A stretch of DNA of 64,000 nucleotides from BS750m-G57 sp964607575. GTDB lineage: Bacteria > Planctomycetota > Phycisphaerae > SM23-33. Under the pieces are notes generated by a model that was not told where the DNA came from, ran no database searches, and saw only the letters and a list, made by a program, of their open reading frames with translations. Position 1 is the first letter of the stretch. The number at the start of each line of letters is the position of its first letter. Shown one piece after another: positions 15,536 to 23,376 of the stretch. The position numbers were made by a program, and so were the translations under genes. The stretch covers positions 1-64,000 of the forward strand of contig CAZSLS010000006.1 in assembly GCA_964607575.1 (NCBI GenBank). Reading direction: 5' to 3'.

Positions 15536-17038
15536 ATGAGTAAGATGAAAAAGAAGGAAGTTGAGGCACGCAGGCGTTTCACGGAGCATTGTTTGATTGC
15601 GGCAGACATTGACAAGACGCTCTTGACGCAGACGGAGGAAGAACGCAAGCAGTTTCTCGATAGAGTGGCGCCGCAATTGGTTGATTCGGCGAAAATGGGC
15701 ATGAAGCTTGCCTTCGTGACGGGTAACAGCATGTCGCAACTCGCCGACCGCTTCCTGACGTGGCTTGTCGAGCATCTCTGCAACAATGATAACCTTGCCC
15801 TTCTCTCCCAATTCCACTTCTTCTGCAACTCCGGTGGCGTGTACTTCCACTTTCCCACGGACCATAAGAGCATCCAGGATGTCATGAAAGGCCACCCGAC
15901 CGGACAAAAAGAACTGGCCGGTCCAATGTTCGACGTCCTGACTTCGCGAGGCGATGATGGTAAGACGTTAGTGGATCCGCAATTCGTAGATGCCAACTAT
16001 CTCGCGCGGACGCAAATCCCCGCTGCGGAAATCGAGAAGATCACGAAGATTCTCGAGCAGTGCGGCAGGCACTATCTGAAAAAGATCGAGAAGGCAAAGA
16101 CAAAGAAGGATCTGGCAAGTTACAACCTGTCGAAAGTAATGATGAAGCGTCAACTGATTCCCCCTTCGGCGGACCGGCGATGTGTGGCGTACGCCTCCCG
16201 TTCTCGACCTCGGTATGCGACAGTGCAAGTCACGCTCAAGCCAATACTGAGTTTTCGGCATGGGAAAACGAAGAAGCAATCGGCTTGCTTGTTCGGGAAG
16301 GACCAGAGAACCGAAGTGATCGAGAAAGTGCAGGCGAAGCTCGATAAGCAAGGCCTCGGTCACTACATTGCCAGGCCGGGTGGGTGGTCAAGCATCGACG
16401 TGACTCTGGAGAAACTCGACAAGGCATACGCCATGCGGTTTCTCATCGACAGTTTGAATCTCCAGGGGCACGCCCGCCAGGGACAACTTTTCGGAGTGAA
16501 TGCGATCTACTTTGGAGACGAAGTCATTGTCGGCGGTGGAAACGACTACGCCGTCACCCGAATACCCGGTTTGCCTGTATTTGCGGTCAACTCAGACAGG
16601 GCTCTGGTGCCCTGGTTGTCTGATGTCTTCGTCCCATCAACCATTCTGGAAGGTCCCGAAGCCACGGCAGAAGCGCTGGGCGATCTGAACAAGATCGCAA
16701 GGACCTTATTGCAGTCCGCAAGATCCCCGAGAAAGAACAAGAAACCTCCCCATGGTTATTCGGAGAGAGGTACGGCAATCGACTCATTCAAGATCGAACT
16801 GTTCAGCAAACGGATTCACGAAAAGATAGAGGCATTGAGGAACAGCGAGAGGTTGACGTCGGACGAATGGCAGGTTCTCCATGCCTTTGTGACTCTAATG
16901 CACAGAGACGATGCTACCGGCAGACGTTGGCTCGCCATCCTTGTTGATGAACTCGACGCGATAATGACCCTGTTGTCGGAATCCTCAATATCCGCACCAA
17001 AACGACCACTGACACCACCGGCGATAGGGGACAGTTGA
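15536..17038 (+). CDS. HAD-superfamily phosphatase-like protein of unknown function
   Basis: A 500-residue cytoplasmic protein. HAD motifs are visible: motif I DIDKTLLT near residues 24-31 (nucleophile and acid Asp), motif II FVTGNS, and the final acidic motif YFGDEVIVGGGNDYAV, which resembles the Cof/sucrose-phosphatase (HAD-IIB) group. A middle insert (residues about 170-290) and a C-terminal helical extension of about 100 residues make it longer than typical members at 260-300 residues. The substrate is unknown; phospho-sugars are common for the class. AGGAG at 15525-15529 precedes the start. A strong promoter and a sequestering stem-loop in the leader suggest translational control. Codon use looks less GC-rich than in its neighbours. 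Confidence 0.7.
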   Translation: MSKMKKKEVEARRRFTEHCLIAADIDKTLLTQTEEERKQFLDRVAPQLVDSAKMGMKLAFVTGNSMSQLADRFLTWLVEHLCNNDNLALLSQFHFFCNSGGVYFHFPTDHKSIQDVMKGHPTGQKELAGPMFDVLTSRGDDGKTLVDPQFVDANYLARTQIPAAEIEKITKILEQCGRHYLKKIEKAKTKKDLASYNLSKVMMKRQLIPPSADRRCVAYASRSRPRYATVQVTLKPILSFRHGKTKKQSACLFGKDQRTEVIEKVQAKLDKQGLGHYIARPGGWSSIDVTLEKLDKAYAMRFLIDSLNLQGHARQGQLFGVNAIYFGDEVIVGGGNDYAVTRIPGLPVFAVNSDRALVPWLSDVFVPSTILEGPEATAEALGDLNKIARTLLQSARSPRKNKKPPHGYSERGTAIDSFKIELFSKRIHEKIEALRNSERLTSDEWQVLHAFVTLMHRDDATGRRWLAILVDELDAIMTLLSESSISAPKRPLTPPAIGDS

Positions 17039-17166
17039 AGACAACCGAGCGCCCCTGCCACCGGTTGCGCGTTTTCGTTGCCAATTGCCCCCCGTTGCCG
17101 AAATATGTTACCCTATACCTGCCCGGCGGGCAGTTGCTGTGGCGCTTACTTTGGGAGCGATCAAAA

Positions 17167-20100
17167 ATGATGCGACGGATTATTAGCGCTTGGGTGGGGG
17201 CTGTTTTACTTGTTATCGCAGCGGGCGGGACGACCGTGGCGGCCGCCGAGCCCGTCAAGGCCGATGCTGCCGGTGTCACCCTGGGCGACTGGTACTGCGC
17301 AGGTCCGTTTAAGGATGAATTGTTTGGGCTTCATCTCAAGTCGTTTAAGACGGTCTTCCCGCCGGAGAAACAGGTGATTGCGGCGGGTGGGAAGCTTGTT
17401 GATCTTTCTGCGGTCTGGGAAGTTGAGAAACTGCCCGGAATGACTTCCACCAGGCGGCGGTGGGTTAAGTTTGGCGATTGGAGCGACGGGTACGTCAATC
17501 AACTTCCGGTCGGTCCGCCGCCGATGCGGAATGAGACCTGCTATCTCTATCGTACGATTACTGCCAAAACCGCGGGCAGTGTCGAGATGCGGATCCTGGC
17601 GGTGGATAACATCAAGGCGTGGTTGAACGGTAAGGAAGTGGCGGGGGTGGGCAACCCGGGTCGGTCGGGCGCCTCGCGGTTCCCGGCCGGTTTGAACGCA
17701 CAGTTGGAACTGGTGTCCGGAGATAATCGGCTGATGGTGAAGATCACTTCGATGCATGGTAGGCATGGGTTTGCGTTTGCGATACCGTCGCTCACGCCGT
17801 CCAGCAACACTCGTCCGGGCAGACTGGCGAGTACGTACAACCTGGGCTCCGGCGATGAGCCGTACGCCCGCTCGGGCAAACTCGTTGCGCCCAAGGCTAT
17901 GTCGGCGTCTCACGCAAAGGAACGCGTTAAGGCGTTTCGGTTTGATATCGCCCCGATCCCGATGTACGACCCGGCGCGTCTGAAAATGGTGGAAGATCTC
18001 GAGCGGACCGCTTCGGCCACCAGCGGCGCCCGGGCGTATCTCAAGGTGCTGGCGGCGTTGAAACCGAAGATCGGCGGCGACGCGGTGGCCGCGGCTGGGC
18101 AGATCGAGAAGATGTGGCGCCGGCAGATTCGCAGCCTCGGACCGATAGCGTTTGTGCGCTGCCCGCCGTACCGCGTAAATGCGATCGCGCCGTACACCGC
18201 TCGCGGTGCCGGACCGGCGAGTATCTGCGTGTTCGATCCCGCCAACGAGAAAGAGCCCATGCGCGTGATCTACGACCGCCCGGGACTATGCATATTCGAC
18301 ATGAACCTGTCGTACGACGCCAAGACGATATTCTTCGCCGCCCGCAATGGTGGCGAGCCCTGGCACATATACGAGATCGGCGTCGATGGGAAGGGCCTCA
18401 AGCAGATCACCAATGGTTCCAGTAGCGACATATCGCCGACGGTCCTGCCGAGCGGAGAGATAATGTTCGTCTCGACGCGGGCCGGTACGCGAGTCGTCTG
18501 CCAGAAGCAGCCCTCGGGCCTGCTGTACGTTTGCAATCGCGACGGGTCGAACGTGCGGCGGGTGTCGGGCAATACGCTCAGCGACCACACGCCCCAGGTG
18601 ATGAACGATGGGCGGGTACTCTTTACGCGATGGGACTACGGCGTCGACAAGAACGTATTCTGCCGCCAGAACCTCTGGACCATGAACCCCGACGGGACGC
18701 GCTTCGCCCTGTTTGGATCGAACACGAAGGAAGATCCAAACTCGTTCTGGGAGGCCAGTGCCATCCCCGGCCGCCCGGAGGTCGTGTGCGTCTTCGGGCC
18801 TCACCACAGTTATCACGCGGGTATGATCGGCCTGGTGTGGGACCGCCCGGTGGGGTTCCGAAAGGACGTCCGCGGCGAAGGGTTCAGGTGGGTAACCCCC
18901 CAGATGCCGTTTGTCGGCGACACGACCCTGTCGTGGGGCTACCAGGATCCTTGGCCGATAAACGAGCGGTTGTTCCTGGTGTCGTACGGCGGAGACGGCG
19001 GACGAAAGAACCGTTTGTATCTCCTGGACGATCGGGGCAATCGCAAGTGCATCTACGAGGCCGAGGGGAAAATGGGCTGCTGGGACCCTGTGCTGCTGCG
19101 CCCGCGCAAGACGCCCCCGGTGATACCAAACCAGTCGACGCCGGTGAAATACGCCCACCGCACGCCGGCGGAGGCGAACCTCAATCCCAACGACAAGCTC
19201 ACCGGAACATTCCTGCTGCAGGACGTTTATGAGGGGCTCGGGCCCACGGTCAAGCGAGGCGAGGTAAAGTCGCTGGCGATTATCGAGCAGGTTCCCAAGT
19301 ATGGCGACCCCGCCGGCGCCCAGATATGGGGTTATTCGCCTACGATTAGCCGCGGGACGATGTTTGTACGGCGGATTATCGGGACCGTGCCCGTCGAGTC
19401 AGACGGATCGGCGCACTTCACGGCCCCGGCGATTCGCGACATATCGTTCAATGCCCTGGATGCCGAAGGGCGCCTGATCAGGCACATGGGCTCGACGCTG
19501 CACATCATGCCTGGCGAGACTCAAAGCTGCCTCGGTTGCCATGAAACGCGGGGCAAGGTTCCCGCCCGCGGTCCGTCCGCCGTCATTGCCGCCAAGCGCC
19601 CACCGTCAGTGCCGAAGTATCCCTCGTGGACCGCCAAGGGAATACTCGACTTCACCAAGGTGGTCCAGCCCGTACTCGACAAGCACTGCATCAAGTGTCA
19701 TTCGGGCCCGACTCCGAAAAAAGGCGTGGACCTCTCCGGCGACAAGACGCACTCGCACTCGATGGCCTACGACCAGTTGCTCGATCGGGGCATGGTCCAC
19801 TACGTGCCCGTCGCGGGGACCGGACACGACAACAGCTCCCCGAAGGCCCGCGGTTCGTACGTCTCAAAAATCCGCAAGCATCTCGAAACGAACTTTTGCG
19901 TGAAAGAGCCGATCCCGCTCGAGGACCGCAAACGCATCTACATGTGGATCGACGCCAACGTACCGTATTTCGGTACGTACGAGTTCACCAACTCCCGCGT
20001 GATGGGCGGGCGCAGCCGCTGGTACGTTACAGACAAGCGCAAGTGGTTCCGCAGAGATTTCGAGCCCGTGTTCAACCGCCGCTGCCTGCCCTGCCACAAA

Positions 20101-20934
20101 CGCTACATCACGCCGCAGACGTATAACTACAATCCGGGCGGTAGGGGGCAGATCATGGTTACCTCGAAGATATGGAACGATATCGCGCTGGGTTCGTTCC
20201 AGTTGGGACACGGGCGGATATCGATGATCGGGCAGATCGGGCCTGTGCATCGGATCAACCTGACGCACCCCGAATGGTCGCAGATGCTGATGGCGCCGCT
20301 GGCGAAATCGGCGGGCGGGATGGGCCTCTGCAAGGCTGCCGACGGTGGGGCAGTGTTCAAGGACAAACAGGACGCCGACTACAAGGCGATCAGCAAGGCG
20401 CTGCAAAAAGGCCACGACACTCTGATGGCCGACCCGCGCGTGGACATGCCCGAGGCCCGAAAACCCAAGAATCTCGAAAAGGCCCGCGAGAAAACTGCCG
20501 CCGCCGCGAGTTGGCGGACCAGGAAAGACGGATGGATATCGGCCAGCGCGACCTATCGCGCCAGTTCGATAATACCCAAATGGACCACGGACAAGGAAAA
20601 GCTGCTGACGGGCAAGCCGTACGCCAACGATTGGGCGTTCTGCACCGAAAGGGAGGACAATCCATACATAATCATCACGCTCGACAAGGCGTATGCGATA
20701 GATGAAGTGCATATCGTAAACCGCGTCAACTCGTGTCAGGAGTTTGCCCGCACGCTTACGATGTGGGTGTCGGCCGACGGGAAAACGTGGACGAAGACCT
20801 GGTCGGCAGGTGGGCGGCCCAGGGCGGACTGGCACGTAAAACTACCTAAAACTCCGAAGGCAAAGTACGTAAAACTGGGCCTGACCGAGAAGCAGTACCT
20901 GGACTTGAAGTACGTTTTTGTCTACGGTAAGTAG
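17167..20934 (+). CDS. HzsA-like secreted multihaem beta-propeller protein with discoidin-like C-terminus
   Basis: A 1255-residue secreted protein with a signal peptide (MMRRIISAWVGAVLLVIAAGG). After a PA14/Ig-like region come PD40 beta-propeller repeats (CIFDMNLSYDAKTIFFAARN, WHIYEIGVDGKGLKQITNGS) and a middle region like the hydrazine synthase alpha subunit. There are three c-type haem motifs: CLGCH near residue 788, CIKCH near 841 and CLPCH near 973. The C-terminus resembles an F5/8 (discoidin) domain (IDEVHIVNRVNSCQEFARTL). Such proteins are abundant in planctomycetes and their function is mostly unknown; anammox hydrazine synthesis is not implied, since the rest of that complex is absent. 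GGGAG at 17153-17157 supports the start; the upstream reading frame overlaps the previous gene. Confidence 0.75.
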   Translation: MMRRIISAWVGAVLLVIAAGGTTVAAAEPVKADAAGVTLGDWYCAGPFKDELFGLHLKSFKTVFPPEKQVIAAGGKLVDLSAVWEVEKLPGMTSTRRRWVKFGDWSDGYVNQLPVGPPPMRNETCYLYRTITAKTAGSVEMRILAVDNIKAWLNGKEVAGVGNPGRSGASRFPAGLNAQLELVSGDNRLMVKITSMHGRHGFAFAIPSLTPSSNTRPGRLASTYNLGSGDEPYARSGKLVAPKAMSASHAKERVKAFRFDIAPIPMYDPARLKMVEDLERTASATSGARAYLKVLAALKPKIGGDAVAAAGQIEKMWRRQIRSLGPIAFVRCPPYRVNAIAPYTARGAGPASICVFDPANEKEPMRVIYDRPGLCIFDMNLSYDAKTIFFAARNGGEPWHIYEIGVDGKGLKQITNGSSSDISPTVLPSGEIMFVSTRAGTRVVCQKQPSGLLYVCNRDGSNVRRVSGNTLSDHTPQVMNDGRVLFTRWDYGVDKNVFCRQNLWTMNPDGTRFALFGSNTKEDPNSFWEASAIPGRPEVVCVFGPHHSYHAGMIGLVWDRPVGFRKDVRGEGFRWVTPQMPFVGDTTLSWGYQDPWPINERLFLVSYGGDGGRKNRLYLLDDRGNRKCIYEAEGKMGCWDPVLLRPRKTPPVIPNQSTPVKYAHRTPAEANLNPNDKLTGTFLLQDVYEGLGPTVKRGEVKSLAIIEQVPKYGDPAGAQIWGYSPTISRGTMFVRRIIGTVPVESDGSAHFTAPAIRDISFNALDAEGRLIRHMGSTLHIMPGETQSCLGCHETRGKVPARGPSAVIAAKRPPSVPKYPSWTAKGILDFTKVVQPVLDKHCIKCHSGPTPKKGVDLSGDKTHSHSMAYDQLLDRGMVHYVPVAGTGHDNSSPKARGSYVSKIRKHLETNFCVKEPIPLEDRKRIYMWIDANVPYFGTYEFTNSRVMGGRSRWYVTDKRKWFRRDFEPVFNRRCLPCHKRYITPQTYNYNPGGRGQIMVTSKIWNDIALGSFQLGHGRISMIGQIGPVHRINLTHPEWSQMLMAPLAKSAGGMGLCKAADGGAVFKDKQDADYKAISKALQKGHDTLMADPRVDMPEARKPKNLEKAREKTAAAASWRTRKDGWISASATYRASSIIPKWTTDKEKLLTGKPYANDWAFCTEREDNPYIIITLDKAYAIDEVHIVNRVNSCQEFARTLTMWVSADGKTWTKTWSAGGRPRADWHVKLPKTPKAKYVKLGLTEKQYLDLKYVFVYGK

Positions 20935-21012
20935 GACGTCCCCGAGCGTCGGTCCCCAGCGTGAGATCAGGGAATTCTGACGTCGCGGTAGGCGTAAGGT
21001 ATTTAGGGGCGC

Positions 21013-21052
21013 TATAATAAAACTACAAGTCGCCCGGTGGAGTAGCCGGGCG
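21013..21052 (+). promoter_or_regulatory. -10 box and leader hairpin of the corrinoid operon
   Basis: A perfect TATAAT lies at 21013-21018 without a good -35 at the usual distance, so the promoter may be activator-dependent. Just downstream, CGCCCGG (21031-21037) and CCGGGCG (21046-21052) form a perfect 7-base-pair hairpin within the predicted leader, 16 bases before the AAGGA ribosome binding site. There is no U tract. No cobalamin riboswitch B12-box was recognised. Confidence 0.4.
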
Positions 21053-21081
21053 AGTCCCCACTCAATTTAAGGATGGTCCGG

Positions 21082-21753
21082 ATGGACATTCGAGAATCAC
21101 TGGTCGCAAAGATTATGAACGCAGATCGGGCCGGAGCCGGCGCGCTGCTGGTGGAATGGGGCTGGCAGAACGGGTATAGGAAACTTCTCCCGGAAGTGCT
21201 CGAACCGGTTCTGCGGGAGATCGGAGAGTTGTGGACGGCCCCGGATGGGATATCCCTGGCGCAGGCGTATATTGCCGCCAAGGTAGCCGAGGACGTCATT
21301 GGCAAGATTGGCGACATCGTTGCGGATCCCGGATCCGATCCGGTCGAGTCGCGCGGACCCGTGGTCATCGGAAACATCGAGGACGACTTCCACGCACTGG
21401 GACGCCGAATGGTTGGTACCTTCCTCCGGACCGATGGTTGGGACGTTCACGATATGGGCAATGACGTACCGGCCGCCGATCTGGTCGACCAGGCCGTCGC
21501 CGTCGGCGCGAAGGTCATCGGCGTCTCGGCGATGATGCGTACGACCGCGGAGAACATTCCCGCCGTTCGGGCGGAGTTGGACCGGCGGGGCTTGACGGGC
21601 AAGATTCAACTCGCAGTCGGCGGCGCGGTATTCGTGCTCCGCCCGGAATTGGTCGAGGAAGTCGGCGGCGACGGGACTGCCGCAAATGCACTGGCGGCGC
21701 CGGCGCTGTTCGAGAAACTCGCGCGCCGGGCCTGCGGTGAGGAAAGCGAGTGA
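21082..21753 (+). CDS. Corrinoid (B12-binding) protein of a methyltransferase system
   Basis: A 223-residue protein with the two-part fold of MtaC/MtbC/MttC-type corrinoid proteins: an N-terminal helical cap (LLPEVLEPVLREIGELWTAPDGISLAQAYIAAK) and a C-terminal cobalamin domain. The lower-ligand motif D-x-H-x-x-G is intact as DFHALG, with His at residue 104; a second motif (VGVSAMM-like GVSAMMRTT) and GG (AVGGAVF) follow. It would carry a methyl group on cobalt. The start at 21082 is chosen because AAGGA at 21069-21073 overlaps the earlier ATG at 21073. It overlaps the next gene by four bases (GTGA), so the two proteins are probably made together. Confidence 0.85.
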   Translation: MDIRESLVAKIMNADRAGAGALLVEWGWQNGYRKLLPEVLEPVLREIGELWTAPDGISLAQAYIAAKVAEDVIGKIGDIVADPGSDPVESRGPVVIGNIEDDFHALGRRMVGTFLRTDGWDVHDMGNDVPAADLVDQAVAVGAKVIGVSAMMRTTAENIPAVRAELDRRGLTGKIQLAVGGAVFVLRPELVEEVGGDGTAANALAAPALFEKLARRACGEESE

Positions 21754-22781
21754 ACAGTCGACAGCGCATCATGGCGACGGTCGCCGGCGATCCTGCGGAC
21801 CGCCCCGCATTCACCGCCACGCTGAGTCTCTACGGCGCCGCCCTGACGGGCTGTCCGCTGCAGCAGTACTATACCAGTGCCGCGGCCTACGCCGATGGGC
21901 AGGCTGCGGTCGCCGAGATCTTCGGACCTGACATCCTCTTCACGCCATTTTCCTGCCCGGCGGAGGGAGAGGCCTTCGGGACAGAGGTGGCGTTCTTCGA
22001 GCACCAGCCTCCCAACGTGGTCCGCCCGGCGGTCTCGTCGGTCGAGGAGATTGCTTCTCTGGCGATACCCGACGTCGAAGCGCATCCCAGGCTGATGTAC
22101 ATTCGCGAGGCGCTGCGGACGATGGTCTCGGCGCACGGTCGGGAGCGGGCGATAGCGGGAATTGCGCTGAGCCCGGTTGGCGTGCCTCTGATGATTATGG
22201 GGATCAGCGGTTGGATGGAGACGGTGCTGTTCGATCCGCAAGGCGCGCGGCGCATGTTGGACGTGACGCGCCCGTTCTCCGTGCGGTGGGTTAACGCGCT
22301 GCTGGGCGACGGGGCCGACTTCGTTGCCATGCCCGCGGGAATGCTCAGCCCATTGATCGTGACGCGGGAAATCGCCGAGGATTTCACCCGCCCCGCGCTG
22401 GTCGAAGCGCTGGAGGAGGTCGACGGGCCTGTCATTCTGCACCACGCCGGCGGACCATGCACGAGGCATCTCGACCTGTTCGTGGGGCTTCCGAACGTTA
22501 TCGGCGTGGTCATCGATAATCGCGACGACCCCGGCGAGGCCCGCAGGATTCTCGGACCGGAGATGGTGCTGCTGGCCGGCCCGAGCGGACCGGAACTACC
22601 CGAATGCACTGTCGATCAGATCGAGGCCGATTGCAGGAGCCGGCTCACCAGATGCAACGGCGATTCGAAGGCCATCCTGGCAACAGCGGCAGCCGACATA
22701 CCACTGGCGACGCCGGCGGAGAATATACATGCGATTTGCCGGGCGGTCGGGGCTTATGCGGAGGGGGGGCAAGATGGCTAG
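21750..22781 (+). CDS. Uroporphyrinogen decarboxylase-family (MtaA/CmuA-like) protein
   Basis: A 343-residue TIM-barrel protein of the UroD/MtaA group, which in corrinoid systems moves the methyl group between the corrinoid protein and an acceptor such as coenzyme M or tetrahydrofolate. Typical blocks are RPAFTATLSLYGAALTG, ALSPVGVPLMIMGISGW and TPAENIHAICRAV. The zinc-binding H-x-C-x(n)-C seen in MtaA is not intact: the first site reads LHHAGGPC (Ala where HxCG has Cys) and the C-terminal site reads AAADIPLATP (Ala where family members have Cys). It may use other ligands or act on something else. It begins with a GTG overlapping the corrinoid gene stop and ends inside the DUF1638 gene. Confidence 0.75.
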   Translation: MNSRQRIMATVAGDPADRPAFTATLSLYGAALTGCPLQQYYTSAAAYADGQAAVAEIFGPDILFTPFSCPAEGEAFGTEVAFFEHQPPNVVRPAVSSVEEIASLAIPDVEAHPRLMYIREALRTMVSAHGRERAIAGIALSPVGVPLMIMGISGWMETVLFDPQGARRMLDVTRPFSVRWVNALLGDGADFVAMPAGMLSPLIVTREIAEDFTRPALVEALEEVDGPVILHHAGGPCTRHLDLFVGLPNVIGVVIDNRDDPGEARRILGPEMVLLAGPSGPELPECTVDQIEADCRSRLTRCNGDSKAILATAAADIPLATPAENIHAICRAVGAYAEGGQDG

Positions 22782-23376
22782 TCGGGAGATCGTTTGTGTG
22801 GTCTGCGGGATTTTTGAAGTGGAACTTCGGGCGCTTCAAGAGCAAGGCGAACTATCGTATCCGCTACGTTTTCTCTCTTCGATGCTGCACATGGTACCCG
22901 AGGAACTCGCCAGGAAACTCACCTGCGCCGTCGATGCAGAACTCCACGCCGGGCGCCGCGTCATCGTGGTCTACGGGGACTGTCATGCGTCGATGCCCGA
23001 AATGGTGAATCGACCGAACGTCGTACGCACCAACGGTATCAACTGTTGCGAGTTGCTGCTTGGGTCGCAGCGCTACCGAAAACTCCGCGCCGAGGGCGCG
23101 TTTTTCATGATGAACGACTGGGCCATGCGCTGGCAAGAGGTCTTCACCGAGAGATTGGGACTCTCGGAAACCAACGCAACCGACCTGATGCGCGAGATGC
23201 ACGCGAAGCTGATCTATATCGACACCGGCGTGACGCTCCTACCGCGGGCGGAATTGGAGGCGATGAGCGCCTATTGCGGACTGGAATGGGAGGTGCTGAC
23301 GGTTTCACTGGAACCGTTGCTGGAAACGATTACCGACGCGGTGGGGCGACTGGACGAGCAGGGAGAGATCGAGTGA
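22774..23376 (+). CDS. DUF1638 domain protein associated with corrinoid methyltransfer genes
   Basis: A 200-residue protein matching DUF1638: VCVVCGIFEVELRAL at the start, then VVYGDCHASM, GINCCELLLG and a C-terminal LPRAELEAMSAYCGLEWE. Conserved Cys/His residues (YGDCH, NCCE) suggest metal or cofactor binding. DUF1638 genes often lie next to corrinoid methyltransferase genes, where their role is not established. The ATG at 22774 follows a GGAGGGGGG ribosome binding site and overlaps the upstream gene by 8 bases; the GTGA at its end starts the kinase gene. All four genes of the operon are therefore translationally linked. Confidence 0.75.
   Translation: MASREIVCVVCGIFEVELRALQEQGELSYPLRFLSSMLHMVPEELARKLTCAVDAELHAGRRVIVVYGDCHASMPEMVNRPNVVRTNGINCCELLLGSQRYRKLRAEGAFFMMNDWAMRWQEVFTERLGLSETNATDLMREMHAKLIYIDTGVTLLPRAELEAMSAYCGLEWEVLTVSLEPLLETITDAVGRLDEQGEIE

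Noticed and set aside
17167..20934. Anammox hydrazine synthase
   Set aside because: The HzsA-like proteins share fold elements with the alpha subunit, but no beta/gamma subunits, hydrazine dehydrogenase or nitrite reductase are present, and the family is widespread in planctomycetes without anammox.
20940..21081. Cobalamin riboswitch before the corrinoid operon
   Set aside because: The 147-base region contains only a short hairpin and no B12-box or the multi-stem layout of the riboswitch; it is also too short for a typical one.
23046..23372. N-terminal extension of the histidine kinase reading frame by 109 codons
   Set aside because: This stretch is fully covered by the DUF1638 gene in another frame, its translation is Arg/Gly/Asp-rich without domain features, and a GTG with a GGGAGA ribosome binding site lies at 23373 in a GTGA overlap.
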